Below are positions 21,535-32,999 of a stretch of 64,000 bases of DNA, piece by piece. A program made the translations under genes and the position numbers. Under the pieces are notes generated by a model that saw only the letters and a program-made list of their open reading frames with translations, had not been told where the DNA came from and made no database searches. The first letter of the stretch is position 1, and the number at the start of each line of letters is the position of its first letter. Origin of the DNA: Limnanthes douglasii subsp. nivea (lineage: Eukaryota > Streptophyta > Magnoliopsida > Brassicales > Limnanthaceae); contig JAUPFV010000002.1 of the NCBI GenBank assembly GCA_036936605.1, forward strand, positions 126,340,376-126,404,375. Reading direction: 5' to 3'.

Positions 21535-24382
21535 TTATTCTAAAGACTTGAGGGAATTGTCTTCGTTAGAATTTGGAGTGTTTTCATCATCACCCAAAGG
21601 TATCCTAGGAGGGAAATATTCGACATGAACAAGTTCAAAAAAACTAGCCAAATTCAAGTCAGAATAACGCTCGTAAATTTCCATTATTAACCCGGATTTA
21701 ACCGTTGCATCCCTTGGATTTAACTTGTCCACACATCAGCAAAATAGGCTTCAATGGTTGGCTCTTTATCCTTTTTAGCTTGGGATACAATGAGTTGTTT
21801 CTTCTTTACAACCCTCTCATAATCCTTTAGGCATCTTGCAAAATATTCTGACGCCTTATTATTTCTCTCCTTATAAGCTACGAGGATCTTATCTTTAGTT
21901 GCATTTTTCTTGGCATAAAAATCCATTTTTTCTTGACAAAACTTGTCAGAAATCATAACATAATCCTCGTCAAGAACCAGTTTCTCATAAATAGCATCGA
22001 ATTTGTTTTAAAGGGTAGAGAGTTCATGTTCAAGCTCATCGATTCTTGACACTGTAATTGAAGCTTCTGACTTGTAGTAATTTTTCTATCCTTTAGACTT
22101 TGCATCTTTTTCCCAATAATAACTGAGGATCAAAGTAGTCTACAAAGAAGGAAAGATAAATCATCTCAATCAGGTATCTCGAATGATCTAAAAGAAGAGC
22201 CAACTTCGAAAGAAACAACAATTGAAAATTCGTTATTTTGAGCAACATTGTATTCATGATCCTAAATGAATAGATCATTTTGTGGAGACTGGGAGGAGTC
22301 AGATTCAATGACTATCATTTCTGGTGAAGACTTAACATGCTCAGCAACTTTATCTTCTGGGGGAGAAACCGCCTCATAAATTCCATTCTTTTCTTCAAGG
22401 ATGCCTTTTAACTTTCGTTGAAATTTATTTTTCGGAGGATTTTGTGAGGGATTCTTTATGACCCTTTAGGTTCTATAGTTTTCTCCTCCTCTACCTTTGT
22501 ATTAGCTTAGTTAGTTTATACACCGGAAATCTAAGAGACCTCTTATTCTTCTAAATATTCACACGATTCCTCGTCTCAGTGAATTTTAGCTCTAGCCCTT
22601 GTATGGAGATAGACCAAGACATCGCGAGCCTGTAACCGGTCTAAAACTGCTTGTTGGGTGGGAGAAACTATGAGTTCTTCTATAGATAATCATTCTGAAG
22701 GATTGGCTCCCTATACACGAATCTTGGCAAGATTAGTTGTTGTGAAACAAATATGGACTCTATTGACCAAACAACTTTGGCCCACATAAATAGCTCAGTG
22801 GAGAGTATCGTTGTTGTAGGCACAAAGTTAACATAAGGCTTGTATACACCATTATGGTTGTTTGTTTAAAAAATATATGAGGAAAATAGACATAAGAAAA
22901 ATCGAAGGGAGATAAAATTTAAAAACATACGTATATTTGTCCATTTGAGGATAATGTATGTGGATTTCAGTTGTCGCCTCATATCCCGAATCCCAAAGAC
23001 CAAAGATAAAAATAAATCGTTGCTTCCATTTTTTTCTGATTTAGTAAAATCCTTAGCAACTTTCTAGTTACAACCAAAGGTTAAGAAATAGAAGGGAAGT
23101 ACATACTCTTAGCTAACCTGGAAAGGCCACTCAGTTGTTCCAGAGAAAAAAATGTCCCAAAAATTATGGAAGCCATGATGCAAGCCATGGTAGTGAACCA
23201 CATGTGTGGTTCATCTTGGGTTGGGCAAAGAGCAACCATAGAAACAAATTCGATGAAAAAAAGGATCCAAGGGGAATCAGAATCCCCAATTCATTATTTC
23301 AGTGTATACAATCAATTCAGCGTGTTTGATTAATAAAGGTGTCTCGCCAGCAATTGGAAAACGAATAGAGATAGTATAAGGAACTCCCCATTAAGCTCTT
23401 AGCTTCGTTTCCTCGAATATATCATAGTATTTATATTAAACCTTGTGCAAGGCCAAAATGTTCTTTTTTTTACCGCCCGAAGATTATTCCCAACTAAAGC
23501 ATCAATGTGAGAGGGAAGCAAAACATCTTCTTTTGACTTCAATGTTTTCTTCGGAGGGGAACTCCCCTCGTAAATCTGAAGAATCGCAGAAGTTTGCTCT
23601 TTATCCTCATTTCTTTGAAGCATAATGACAGTTGGTTTTGTCACCTTAAAAATTTGAATAGTAGTAGCAGTTGGCTCTTTCTCCTTGTTAGTTTGAAGCA
23701 TATCACTAGTTGGCTCTTTCTCCTCGATAACTTGATTATTAGCAATAATTGGCCTTTTTTCATCGACAATTAGTACTAATGCTCCATCAGAGACTATAAC
23801 ATCGTCTTGAACATTAAGTTTTGACTTTTCTTCCTCAAAGTCTAAGTCCAAATCTCTCTGAATATCACCATCGCCACATTTTTCAAAGTGATGTTCAGCA
23901 AAAGAAACATTCAAATTTGTATCCGAGGTTTGAGGGACCATTTTCTCATGGAAGCTACATTAGCCTTTGTTAATTTTCAAATTAGTGCTTTTGGTGTTGA
24001 GCGAGGAGTCCCACGAGGTGTGGAAGATTGAGTGGCAGGTGTTTTTTGAAGAAGAACCTTTGGAACATTTACTCTCTTTAGAATGCTTACTTTCTTTTTC
24101 GGATTTATTGTCTTTTTCTTTTCGAGGAAGAACTTTAGGAGCGTTTATCGTTACCTATCGTTTTATAGTCACCCTTCTCGATTAATATGCAAGTGTGATT
24201 GGGGGCTGATAAGAGATATCTGAGGGAATGATTACACTAGAACATTCATTTGAAGGCCAAACACTGTAATATGTAATAACAGGTGGTTTCGGCTCAGGAT
24301 CAATGTAGAATCCGGAGGCTCGTCTCTTATTGGCTTTTTGGCTAATCGATAACCAATCTAAGATTGAGAAATTATTGGGCAT
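21535..24382 (-). pseudogene. Antisense ORF of element C
   Basis: Minus-strand ORF family member. The N-terminus at 24182-24382 (KANKRRASGFYIDPEPKPPVI) parallels the start in F (44288-44527). Next come a repeat-containing segment (23399-23941), the conserved domain at about 23150-23300 (NWGF, stop, FPLDPFF... TTMACIMASIIFGTF), and a coiled-coil C-terminal part (21720-21956, DKILVAYKERNNKASEYFARC). It ends at a stop at 21535. The in-frame TGA inside the domain and several frameshifts show it is dead. This location and orientation between pol and the 3' LTR are characteristic of this element group. Confidence 0.65.
23552..23785 (-). repeat. In-frame 39-bp (13-residue) tandem repeat in C antisense ORF
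   Basis: Six consecutive 13-residue units with the pattern xxxLQxxxEKEPT: GALVLIVDEKRPI, IANNQVIEEKEPT, SDMLQTNKEKEPT, ATTIQIFKVTKPT, VIMLQRNEDKEQT, SAILQIYEGSSPP. The period is exact, so the array expanded while the frame was open. I did not see it in the other copies. Confidence 0.8.
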
Positions 24383-25124
24383 AAACTAACTTTATCTCTC
24401 TAAAAAATATTTTTTCATATTCTCTCTCTAAAAACGTTAGAATGAGATCAATTAGAAGTCGTGAGCTTTTATAAGAGAATATTGGGCTTTAGCAAGATTT
24501 AAAGCCCAGAGGCGAGGGTCTATTTTTCCAGAGGAAAAATGTCCAAAATAGAGGCAATAAGTGCCTAGGAAAGGGTTGTACTACTCATAGATTAATTTTT
24601 ATCAGAAAAAAAGACATGCAAAAGGCATGCGAATCGACACTTGATAAAGGATGAAATGTTTCATTGGTGGTGTCATAGAATCATGACATCACTGGTAAAG
24701 AATATTTTGGGAGAAACGGTTGGTATGGACACCTAGAAGTAAATAAAATCTGATGTCATCTTTCATATTCAGCATTCTTAAAATACTCGACAAAGAATGA
24801 CCAAAATTCGATAAAGAATTCCTTTAATAAGGTACTCTGCCAACAAAGACTGACCAAAGAATCGAGGAAGAATTCTATTAATAAGGTGATGTGCCAACAA
24901 AGATTGACCAAAGATTCGAAAAAGAATTCTTTGCCAAGAAGAGTGATTGACAAAATTCAAAGCAAAGTTCTTTGCCTAAGAAGAATGATTGACAAAATTC
25001 AATGAATAATTTTTTTTTACATGGAAAATTGATAACAATGAAAGCGTCAAGTAGTCCGACGAAGATAAAAAATAGCAAGATAACAATCCTTGTTCGAACA
25101 TTTTCACAAGGACTAGAAGGCTAC

Positions 25125-25360
25125 TGATAAGCAAAGAATTATGCAACTATAAGACATTGGTAAATTAAGAGTGTAATTTGACTATTAAAATACACCACCT
25201 CTTTTAAAGAATGGTGATTGATAAATGATTAGAGAAGTGACTTTCTTGCGGTAAAATGTGGAGTTTCTCCCTAAATATATATATATAACAATTGATATTA
25301 CCAATTTAGTCGTCCAAACATTATTTTACTTAAAACATCCTACAAATGCTAGAACGATTA
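25125..25360 (+). repeat. 3' LTR of element C
   Basis: Begins TGATAAGCAAAG directly after a purine-rich tract (AAGGACTAGAAGGCTAC) and ends at GAACGATTA, aligned with GAATGGTCA of the 5' LTR. It is followed by the AATAG duplication. It is shorter than the 5' LTR because one internal block is missing. Confidence 0.8.
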
Positions 25361-25365
25361 AATAG

Positions 25366-26640
25366 TATTATACCTCATATGTTAAATCAATGCAAAGGAT
25401 TACGCCAACAGATTTTGTATTGGGTTATCTTTTATTTCCTTCATTCCTAATTAGATGTTATGTTGGGTAAAAGTATTTATTCGTACTAATAGTCCTTTTC
25501 CAATTTCAATATCACTTCTATTGTTGATTTACTATGTGCATCTTATATCTTAAAATTATTTAGTTACTTTTAATTCACAATAATAGAAATAGTGATCCTT
25601 ACATTACCGCAGATCCGTACAAGACGATTGGTAAACCGTAAACGTAGTTGCCTCTTTTATACTAGTTTTGGTTGTTGAATGAAGATTTCGATGGATAACA
25701 TATTTATGATTAAATATACAAAACTATGAGATATCTAAAAGTAGGATAAAAAAAGGAATTTGAAAATTATGGACCAATTAAACACGTAGGTTTATTGAAT
25801 GCCCTCCCATGACAATCTGGAAACGTTATTCGACATCTTGTGCTCTCAGGTCCTTTATTTTATAAAATAATATGTCGACTTTTAGTCGTCATGATTTCAA
25901 AATTACTATTTGCAACTATATTATCCACTTCGATTGACCTTTTCAAGTTTTGCTGCTTTTTGTTGGGTGCACAAAAAATCCATCTCCCGAATCTACCATA
26001 AAATCTCTCTAAAAGTTCTCCCAATCCAACGCACTTTTGAATGACTCACTCTATATACTATTTTAGTCACAGAGACTCTAATTCTTAGGTGTTGAGTTAT
26101 ACTGTATCTTAAATAGGAAGATTATTTATTTGTCAGTGCTATATGGATAGGGATAAATAAATAACTACTTTACTTAATCATGTAAATACATAAATTTTTA
26201 AAAATAAAATAAAAATATACCTTAACTTATTTAACTTAATGTTAAATATTTTTATTAGAAAAATATGAAATATTCTAAGTTCGACAGTTCGAATTATTTT
26301 TACTGAGAAATATAAAATTTATTATTTTACAAAACATTATTTGTCTGTATTTGTATTTGTGATAAATAAGTTTTATTAAATTAAAAAAAAATATATAAAA
26401 TTTATTAACTTCTGAAATATTGATATATATTCATTTGGAAATATGAATGATATCGAGAAGTAGAAATTTATAACTGAACGTTATATATTATAAATATTTA
26501 AAATTTAATTATATGTGTCACTTAAAAACATAAATTAACCCAATTGTTAAAACTGTTTTGTTCCGATCCGTCGATACACAAGTATACCACCACAAACCAG
26601 TATCATGATTTATTGTTAGATTGTCCGAAAAGAATAGACA
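25366..26640. other. AT-rich intergenic sequence
   Basis: Pre-insertion flank on the right of element C. Very AT-rich from about 26100 to 26540. No coding frame or known repeat recognised. Confidence 0.5.
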
Positions 26641-26812
26641 AGTTGGTTGAGTAAGGCATGCTCGTGACTAAAGATCATGCGTTCGAGTTATAAGTGTTTT
26701 TTTGGTTGAACCTATCACTTTGTGTGGTTTATTGGTTTATAAACTATTGCATCATACTGAGGTTTATCCTATTACACTCGTTGAGTAGCGGCTCCAGATT
26801 GCATCCTGAAGA
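26641..26812 (+). mobile_element. tRNA-derived SINE-like element
   Basis: An RNA polymerase III promoter pair is visible: box A TGGTTGAGTAAGG at 26644-26656 and box B GTTCGAGTT at 26681-26689, about 31 bp apart. A tRNA-unrelated body follows, including CTCGTTGAGTAGCGGCTCC (26778-26796), wording I associate with plant SINE 3' ends. No convincing target duplication or full tRNA cloverleaf was found, so ends are approximate and a real tRNA gene is unlikely. Confidence 0.45.
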
Positions 26813-27087
26813 AAGAAAAAAGTTATTGTTAGGTTTATAAATTTACTAATGGTGCTAATGCGGAAAGTTTGACTTTAACTATTATACACAAAGCTTTATT
26901 CTTTTCAGAAATCTTAAAAAACAATAATTTTTAAATAGAGGATTAAGGTTAACATTAAGTACGGCAGCATTGAAATTAATATCATCAGAATTGTTTAACC
27001 TTTATTGATGATTTCCTAGAAATTAAAAAAGTAAAGATTATGCAACACTTGGTTCAATCATCTCGCTACTCCAAATTGCTACTTCTC

Positions 27088-27405
27088 TAAAAAATCGTTT
27101 CACAATCTCAACATTTGGTTCAATCATATCTCTATTCCAAATGTCTGTCCACCCTTCAGCATTGCTCAACGGAGTTAGCTTTTCTTTGTCCGCTTCCGTT
27201 GCATCTAATCAATGTATATCCCAACCTACCTCTCTCAGCCGTCCAATTTTACCTACCTTTCTTCTCAGCTGACACGAGTTCTCTTTCATCTCTTTTATTG
27301 CTGGCTGGTAATCATCATTTCGTTCCCGTTCCTCTCGGTTCCGCTAACTCTCATATTCTGTTTATGAAAATACGATTTGAATTCGCGCGCCGACTGTTTT
27401 TCAAG
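27088..27405 (-). pseudogene. IPT pseudogene, C-terminal fragment
   Basis: The minus strand matches the last ~100 codons of the intact IPT gene (60165-60480), in the same orientation. Shared blocks include GTTGCATCTAATC(A/T)ATGTAT, ATCCCAACCT(A/G)CCTCTCTCAG and GTTCTCTTTCATCTC (plus-strand reading). Frameshifts and small indels break the frame, and the upstream part is missing: homology stops near 27405, where element B sequence begins. This is a decayed duplicate of the cytokinin biosynthesis gene 33 kb away, not a functional enzyme. Confidence 0.85.
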
Positions 27406-27745
27406 GGGATTTAAGGAATCATTGACAGCCTGGTGATCGCTACAAATTCATTCATTGCCATTTTGATATTTGATAGCGTATATGCCATGATATACGATAT
27501 AAAAGTAAACCAGATATTTATGTTGACTTGAGTATGAACAAACCAACCAGCTCAAAGTACTGAACGGTTTACGGGTGAAGCAAAACCTGGAGCATCCAAT
27601 TTAGAAGACTACTTATTTTTCTACACAGTCGAGCGGTGTCTCTCGAGGTTTCGGTAGACGTACTTTTGCAACCTCTTGGATTCCTCATTTAGCCAGAGGT
27701 TCCCTTACCTCTTTTCCGGATAATAATTATACGCACTCGGCCACT

Positions 27746-27825
27746 AATGGAGGTAATTCAGCATATGTTGTTTTGCTTTTACTACAATGGAGGTCATTCA
27801 GCATATGTTGTTTTGCTTTTACTAC
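27746..27825. repeat. 40-bp tandem duplication
   Basis: AATGGAGGT(A/C)ATTCAGCATATG... repeated twice, 27746-27785 and 27786-27825, with one mismatch. Element A has a single copy at the equivalent place (about 6429). Confidence 0.85.
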
Positions 27826-27892
27826 ATTTTTTCATTAATGTCTTCCTTTCACTTTTCTTCTGGGATCGCTGTTGTCTCTCGGCATCACTTCT

Positions 27893-28374
27893 TGTTAGAA
27901 TTGGTATGCGAGTGTGTGTGACGGACCTCACGGACTAGCAAAATATTGTCCGCTTTGCGTTCGTAGGCGCGCACGGGTTTGCTTTTGAGTGACGGACCTC
28001 ACGGACTAGCAAGATATTGTCCGACTTGCGTTCGGAGACGCGCACGGGTTTGCTAGTTGAGGTGGGCTCACACTTATATACACTCTTTTATGTTCTTTGT
28101 TAGCAATGTGGGATTGGGGGTCCTCTATGAGATGAAGTTTATTCTTCACTTTCCCCCTTAAACTTTATCCGAGTAATTTGCTGGAAATTCGGCGATTAAG
28201 CCTTATATGGCTCTGATACCATGTTAGAATTGGTGTGCGAGTGTGTCTGACGGACCTCACGGACCCAAAGGGCCTCTTGCTAGCTGAGGTGGGCTCACAC
28301 TTATATACACTCTTTTATGTTCTTTGTTAGCAATGTGGGATTGGGGTCCTCTATGGGATGAAGTTTATTCTTCA
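27893..28374 (-). mobile_element. TRIM (terminal-repeat retrotransposon in miniature)
   Basis: Two direct terminal repeats, 27893-28148 (256 bp) and 28222-28374 (153 bp), both TGTTAGAATTGG...TTCTTCA, flank only 73 bp. On the minus strand the right repeat ends ...CTAACA and is followed at once by TGGTATCAGAGCC (28209-28221), a perfect initiator-Met primer site. The left repeat is preceded by a polypurine tract (AAGTTTAAGGGGGAAAG). No coding capacity. The left repeat is longer because it contains a ~70-bp unit (GTGACGGACCTCACGGACTA) twice. The target duplication is probably CTTCT but imperfect. Element A, the paralogous site, lacks the insertion. Confidence 0.85.
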
Positions 28375-29339
28375 CTCTTCTTCTAATGGACATAATACAC
28401 CAACTGTTGGTCTCACATCAGTACACTATTCTGCGTCGTTGACAAACCGCATCAAGTTGCGTCTAGAGTTTACCAAACTCATTTGAGACCTCTCTGTCAG
28501 GGGCACTTGAGGGACTACCGCCTTTTCAACAACGTCAACATCACCCCTAAACTGTGTTTGGCATGCTTTTTATTCTTTGGGTGATGTTCAGAATCATGCG
28601 TTCCTTATATCGGAGTTGTTATAGATTTATTTCGAGAAAATATGTCTTTGATATTTGAAAACCACATTAAAATGAAGCGTGATCGATGTTTAGTGCTAGT
28701 ATCTTCCTGGGACAGGGTTAGCCTAGGACAATGAAATTTCTCCCTTTAAGTCTGAGCGATAGAGGATTAGGATCATCCAATATGGATTGCATATTATAAG
28801 AAAACATGATTATACAATTGAAGGTTACAACAATATGTTGAGGACTTTGGGTTTCAGGAATCCATCTTCTAGATTTTCTCTTCACTTTGGCTTGATTTGA
28901 GAGAAATAGCCAATCAGTTAAGTGACATGAAAAATACCACTCCGAAGATGAGGCTTATACTGTTTCCAGAGAAATGTTTTGTGGTGGCTATCATGAAAAT
29001 ATAGGATTTTTCTATTGCTAACGTTGGAAGTTTATCTCTTTATCTCTAAAATGATAAAAAGTGAAAGAAATGGTGGGAGAGGGGATTATTTATTAAAAGA
29101 AGCATGGGCACATGGACTAAAGTGATAATAACATGTAGCTATAATTTGGGCAATAGTTATTAGATTATTCGAGACAACTATTACTCGGTAAACTGAGGAG
29201 CAAATGAAGCGGTCCTATGATCAGTAAAGGTTATCAATCTAAAAGGTGTTTGGATTGACTAGTACATGCATGATTTAATCTGAAGCAGTTCCAGATTTAA
29301 ATCTTATCGACAAACTTTCGCAAGGACTATGAAAACTAG

Positions 29340-29703
29340 TGATAATGACCTAATTTTTCAACCTGCGAGTCGCAACAATAAGCTATTGGACATATATTGT
29401 TGTTATATTATCAATGTAATAAATGTATAATATTAATATAGTTATTTCACATAATAAAGTATAATTATGGATTTTGATTTAATGGTCTTAGATTATCCAA
29501 TAGGCCCATTAACCGTGTCGGCTCATTTGGGGTTAGATCACCTATATAAAGGTTGTTTTAGGCTTTTAAATAATATACAATATTTACTCTCTCAACCACT
29601 TTCAACAAACTTTCTATGTTTATTTTTAATACTAATGGAGTTCAATTATCTTTTTAAACAATGTCTAAAGTTTATTTATCGTCTTTATTACAAATAAAAC
29701 CCT
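29340..29703 (+). repeat. 3' LTR of element B
   Basis: Starts TGATAATGACC after a purine tract and is clearly homologous to 7709-8065. It includes a TATATAAAGG box at 29551-29560. The right end is estimated from alignment with A. Confidence 0.55.
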
Positions 29704-30890
29704 ATGGAAGTTTCTGAAACTATCGTAGCTAGCCGTCACAACAACATGTGAGTCTTGCAATACCGTCACTTTGCCATCTCCACCCTAATACTTAAAAGTT
29801 TCCTTATCAAACATAAATATAGAAAGAAGTTTATGTTTAAGTTTAAGGACATAGCTGACATTTTTTAAATCTTTCTCGGGTCTAGTTGAGAGCTTAAATA
29901 TAATACTTCACATTTCCTTTATATTACAACACACATAATTACGCAAAATTACCTTACTATCATCAAACACTTCTACATTTTCTAACACATGTTTTTGTAA
30001 TTCATATGGAACAACGCTTCAAAATCGAAAACCTACTTATTATGTGCCCGTAAGAAGAAGGCACTAAACCATTGGTATATCTATAGTCATTTAAAACTAT
30101 CCCAATATCAGCGTTGGCCTTCACAAAACGATATATCTTCCTCATCTCGAGGAAATGCTTACTAATATAGCCCTTATACTAGAAGTACCAACAGTCCTTC
30201 AACTCAAACTTAATATATTATCGTCACAAATGGTCTTAAGAACCACCCCTTAGATCATGATGTCAATTAAGTTCTCATACACTTCCAACATAGAGGTCAA
30301 GAAGATAACTTCTTGATCCTCATATTCTATGTTGAACACAATGATATAAAAGTCAAGAAATATTCTTCATAAATCGTTCAAATGTCTTGAGATTTCCTTT
30401 GTACATTCCATCCACAACGTGTAAAGCTGCCTTTAAGTTACAACTTGTTCGTCAAGGATTTTTTTTATTATAGATAGCTTCCAGCTTCTTCCAAATTCCC
30501 ATGGCCAAATACTCTTTAAACACATTTCAAAACAACTCATTCAACATGCACAAAATCAACATGGGCCTGAAACAATACTTCAAAATTAATTAATTTCCAA
30601 CTATTGTATTTAGTGGAAGGAGATGGTCTTATTTCCACAATAAATACCTTAACCTTAGTTCTATAGCGATTAAAATCATTATCTTTTGTCAATTTCTATA
30701 GGTTAAATTTCATAGAGGCTGTAATTGTGTATGCGCTTCATATTACTTAGGATTCGTGATATGTGTCCTTCTATTTTATCTTCTTCACCAACACTAGATA
30801 TTTATTTTAGAACTTGATGCTCACTCGAAAACTTGTTAGAGAAATCGAAAATATTATAATAGATTTCGACCCAGACTTAACAAGACTCGT
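29704..30890 (-). pseudogene. Copia G fragment, duplicated copy beside element B
   Basis: Minus-strand homologue of 8066-9300, joined to the LTR at the same point as in copy A. Landmarks are CCGTAAGAAGAAGGCACTAA (8352 and 30049) and the gag stretch around 30290-30540. Heavily mutated. Confidence 0.5.
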
Positions 30891-32590
30891 GAAGCCGAAT
30901 GTTAACTCTTCAACCAAAGCAATAGCTAAAATTTGAGGAGCACCTACCGACAGGTTGCATAAGGTAATCAAAGACTGGACTGTTACCTTATTTCAAGAAC
31001 AAAGTTAACAAACAAGAATATAAAGTAAATTAAACACACAACAACAAACTTAAAGGAGTTTGGATCATGAAATTTTTTATACTTATACGGGTAACTTACA
31101 TATATATTTACAAGAAAAAATTTAAATAGTGAACACTCAATCACTCAACCACTCAAATATGTTACAAAGCTCTATTTTAGGCTTACAAAAAACCGTGACT
31201 AATAAATTTTAATTCAATTGTTTATCTCATACCTCACTATAATACAAGCTACAAGTTTTCTCTCTCTCAAACCTAGATGCATGGCTTGTCTTTTGCGTCA
31301 CTTCCATTTCACCACAGTGGAATCCATCGCAAAACCCTTCCTTTCAATTTATTTTTTGATTTAATAGACATAAGAAAAACTCTAATTCTCCAATAAACGC
31401 TACAAATTAAATCTCATTACTCAAAGACTATAATAAAACCATAATCATAAAATAAAAAACCTCACAAATAAGAAACTTAGTTAACTTAAGCCTAACTACG
31501 TACGGAACAAAATGTAGAGTTCGAGTAGATTCGACACACTGCTTTGGGCCAACATTCTTCGACTAATCTTATGTGTTCTGGTCTAGTATGTTTAAGTTAT
31601 GTTTAACTCTTAGATTCTCGTAGAATTCTTCTTTACCTAAGTCTAGCTGAGAATCTGGTCATATATAGAGTCAACAATTTCAACTCTTTAATTCTTCAAC
31701 TTACCCACCTTCAATCGTTAATGTCCAACTGAACTGCCCCACTTATATTTCTCCAGCTACAACAATTTGTTCCAGCTTTGAGAACATATATCTAGTTTCA
31801 ACAGTTACTTTCAACCTCTAGCACTTAGTTTTAACTTCAACACTCAACTTCAAATCTAAGATATATCATACGATAGAAAAAAAAATAGTTTCAACAACAT
31901 TTTACAACTTTCATACCAAGTTACAGCCCTTGACACCAAATCAAGCCTTCAATAATAATCTTTATGCAATCAGTATGAGCCTATATTTGACAAATATTTA
32001 TTTCTTGTTATTATAGTTAATAATTAAAACTTATAATATTTTTGTGCTTTAAGCGATACATACAAATACTAAACCCATATATAGATAGTAGTCATGAACC
32101 ATATTTAAACTCATAGAGTAATATAAAGTTTTCCAAATTTTTATTTTCTATATTTTATGTTTGTTCATGTATTGTTAAAAGACATCTAAATTTAATTGTG
32201 CATTCAAGTTTTATTATTAAGTGTTTATGAACATGAGATCGTTATCATCAAATTATATAAGCACACTATAAAATTTACCAATTTTTAACATTGAAAACTA
32301 TAACTATAGGGAGATGGAATACTATTTTATGCTCATAGATGATAGATTATGGAGATTGTTTTTATTTAAGACAATACTTATCCATATTGAAAGTTGATGG
32401 TGTGAAAAATAATTGTAATGGATTGAAATATATATTTGATGATGTGTTAGATATGATTGAAAGCCTTGTGTATGCAGCTCTTAATGTTTTACCTAGAATT
32501 AGTAGAATATAAACATTAAAATAAGTCTAGATCTTTTTAAAACAACTTTAAAAAGATTGAAGAATGAAGCATGTATACCCACTTTCCAAA
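30891..32590. other. AT-rich intergenic sequence
   Basis: No open frame or identifiable repeat. Simple AT-rich DNA from about 31980 to 32560. Confidence 0.5.
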
Positions 32591-32599
32591 CCTCTTTCA

Positions 32600-32990
32600 T
32601 TATCTTATAAGAATAAGTTTTACTCATTACTATACCCACTTCCCAAAGCTCTTTCATATTTTTTTAAGACTATTACTATTGAGTTTTTCAAGTGCTCTAT
32701 CTTTTAAGCTATAAAAAGTATTTATAATGCTAATTTTTTATCAAATAACATAATTAGTTATTTCTTAATAAAATTTGTTAATTATGTTAAAGAAACTAAT
32801 TCTTTCTAAACTGATCACGAACCTCGTCTTAAATACCTCATATAAAATACCCTCGACTAAAAGACCATCTTCTAAAATAACCTCGTCTAAAAGATCATTG
32901 GTTAAAAGACACTCTAAAATAACCATTCCACTTTACCTTTAAATAGACAATGAGTCCAACTTTCTACAAACCACTGTGTTGCTCTCTCAA
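32600..32990 (-). repeat. 3' LTR of copia E (approximate)
   Basis: Shares TTATAAGAATAAG, CAAAGCTCTTTCATA and AAAAGACCATCTTCTAAAATA with 47555-47930. Boundaries are approximate. Confidence 0.6.
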
Positions 32991-32999
32991 ACCTCCAAC

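Larger units (their letters stand above)
9834..25360 (+). mobile_element. Tat-type Ty3/gypsy retrotransposon C, near full length, decayed
   Basis: Flanked by the 5-bp duplication AATAG (9829-9833 and 25361-25365). Order on the plus strand: 5' LTR, gag (about 10300-11897), interruption by element D, protease, RT, RNase H, second (archaeal-type) RNase H, integrase ending at 20857, a 48-bp tandem array, an antisense ORF (24382-21535), polypurine tract and 3' LTR. Subtracting D and its duplication leaves about 10.7 kb, close to element F. The second RNase H and the antisense ORF between pol and the 3' LTR point to the Tat/Retand group. Stops and frameshifts in every domain mean it is not autonomous. 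Confidence 0.88.
27415..29703 (+). mobile_element. Tat-type element B, truncated 3' part (paralogue of A)
   Basis: A diverged copy of 6050-8065: the N-terminal part of the antisense ORF (minus strand), purine-rich tract and 3' LTR (29340). Matching landmarks include TGCCATG(G/A)TA at 6112 and 27489, the CTCTCGGCATCAC block, and ACAGGGTTAGCCTAGGACAATG at 6892 and 28712. It is truncated at the left against the IPT pseudogene. It carries a TRIM (27893-28374) and a 40-bp tandem duplication (27746-27825) absent from A. Confidence 0.75.

Noticed and set aside
26641..26712. A functional tRNA gene
   Set aside because: Only boxes A and B are recognisable; acceptor stem and anticodon arm do not fold convincingly, so a SINE head is the better reading.
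27888..28384. Exact TRIM target duplication
   Set aside because: CTTCT is on the left, but on the right it is offset by a few bases in a CTTCTTCT run; slippage or a mis-set LTR end cannot be separated.
29467..29697. 76-residue frame
   Set aside because: Lies within the LTR of element B; the homologous LTR of A lacks it.
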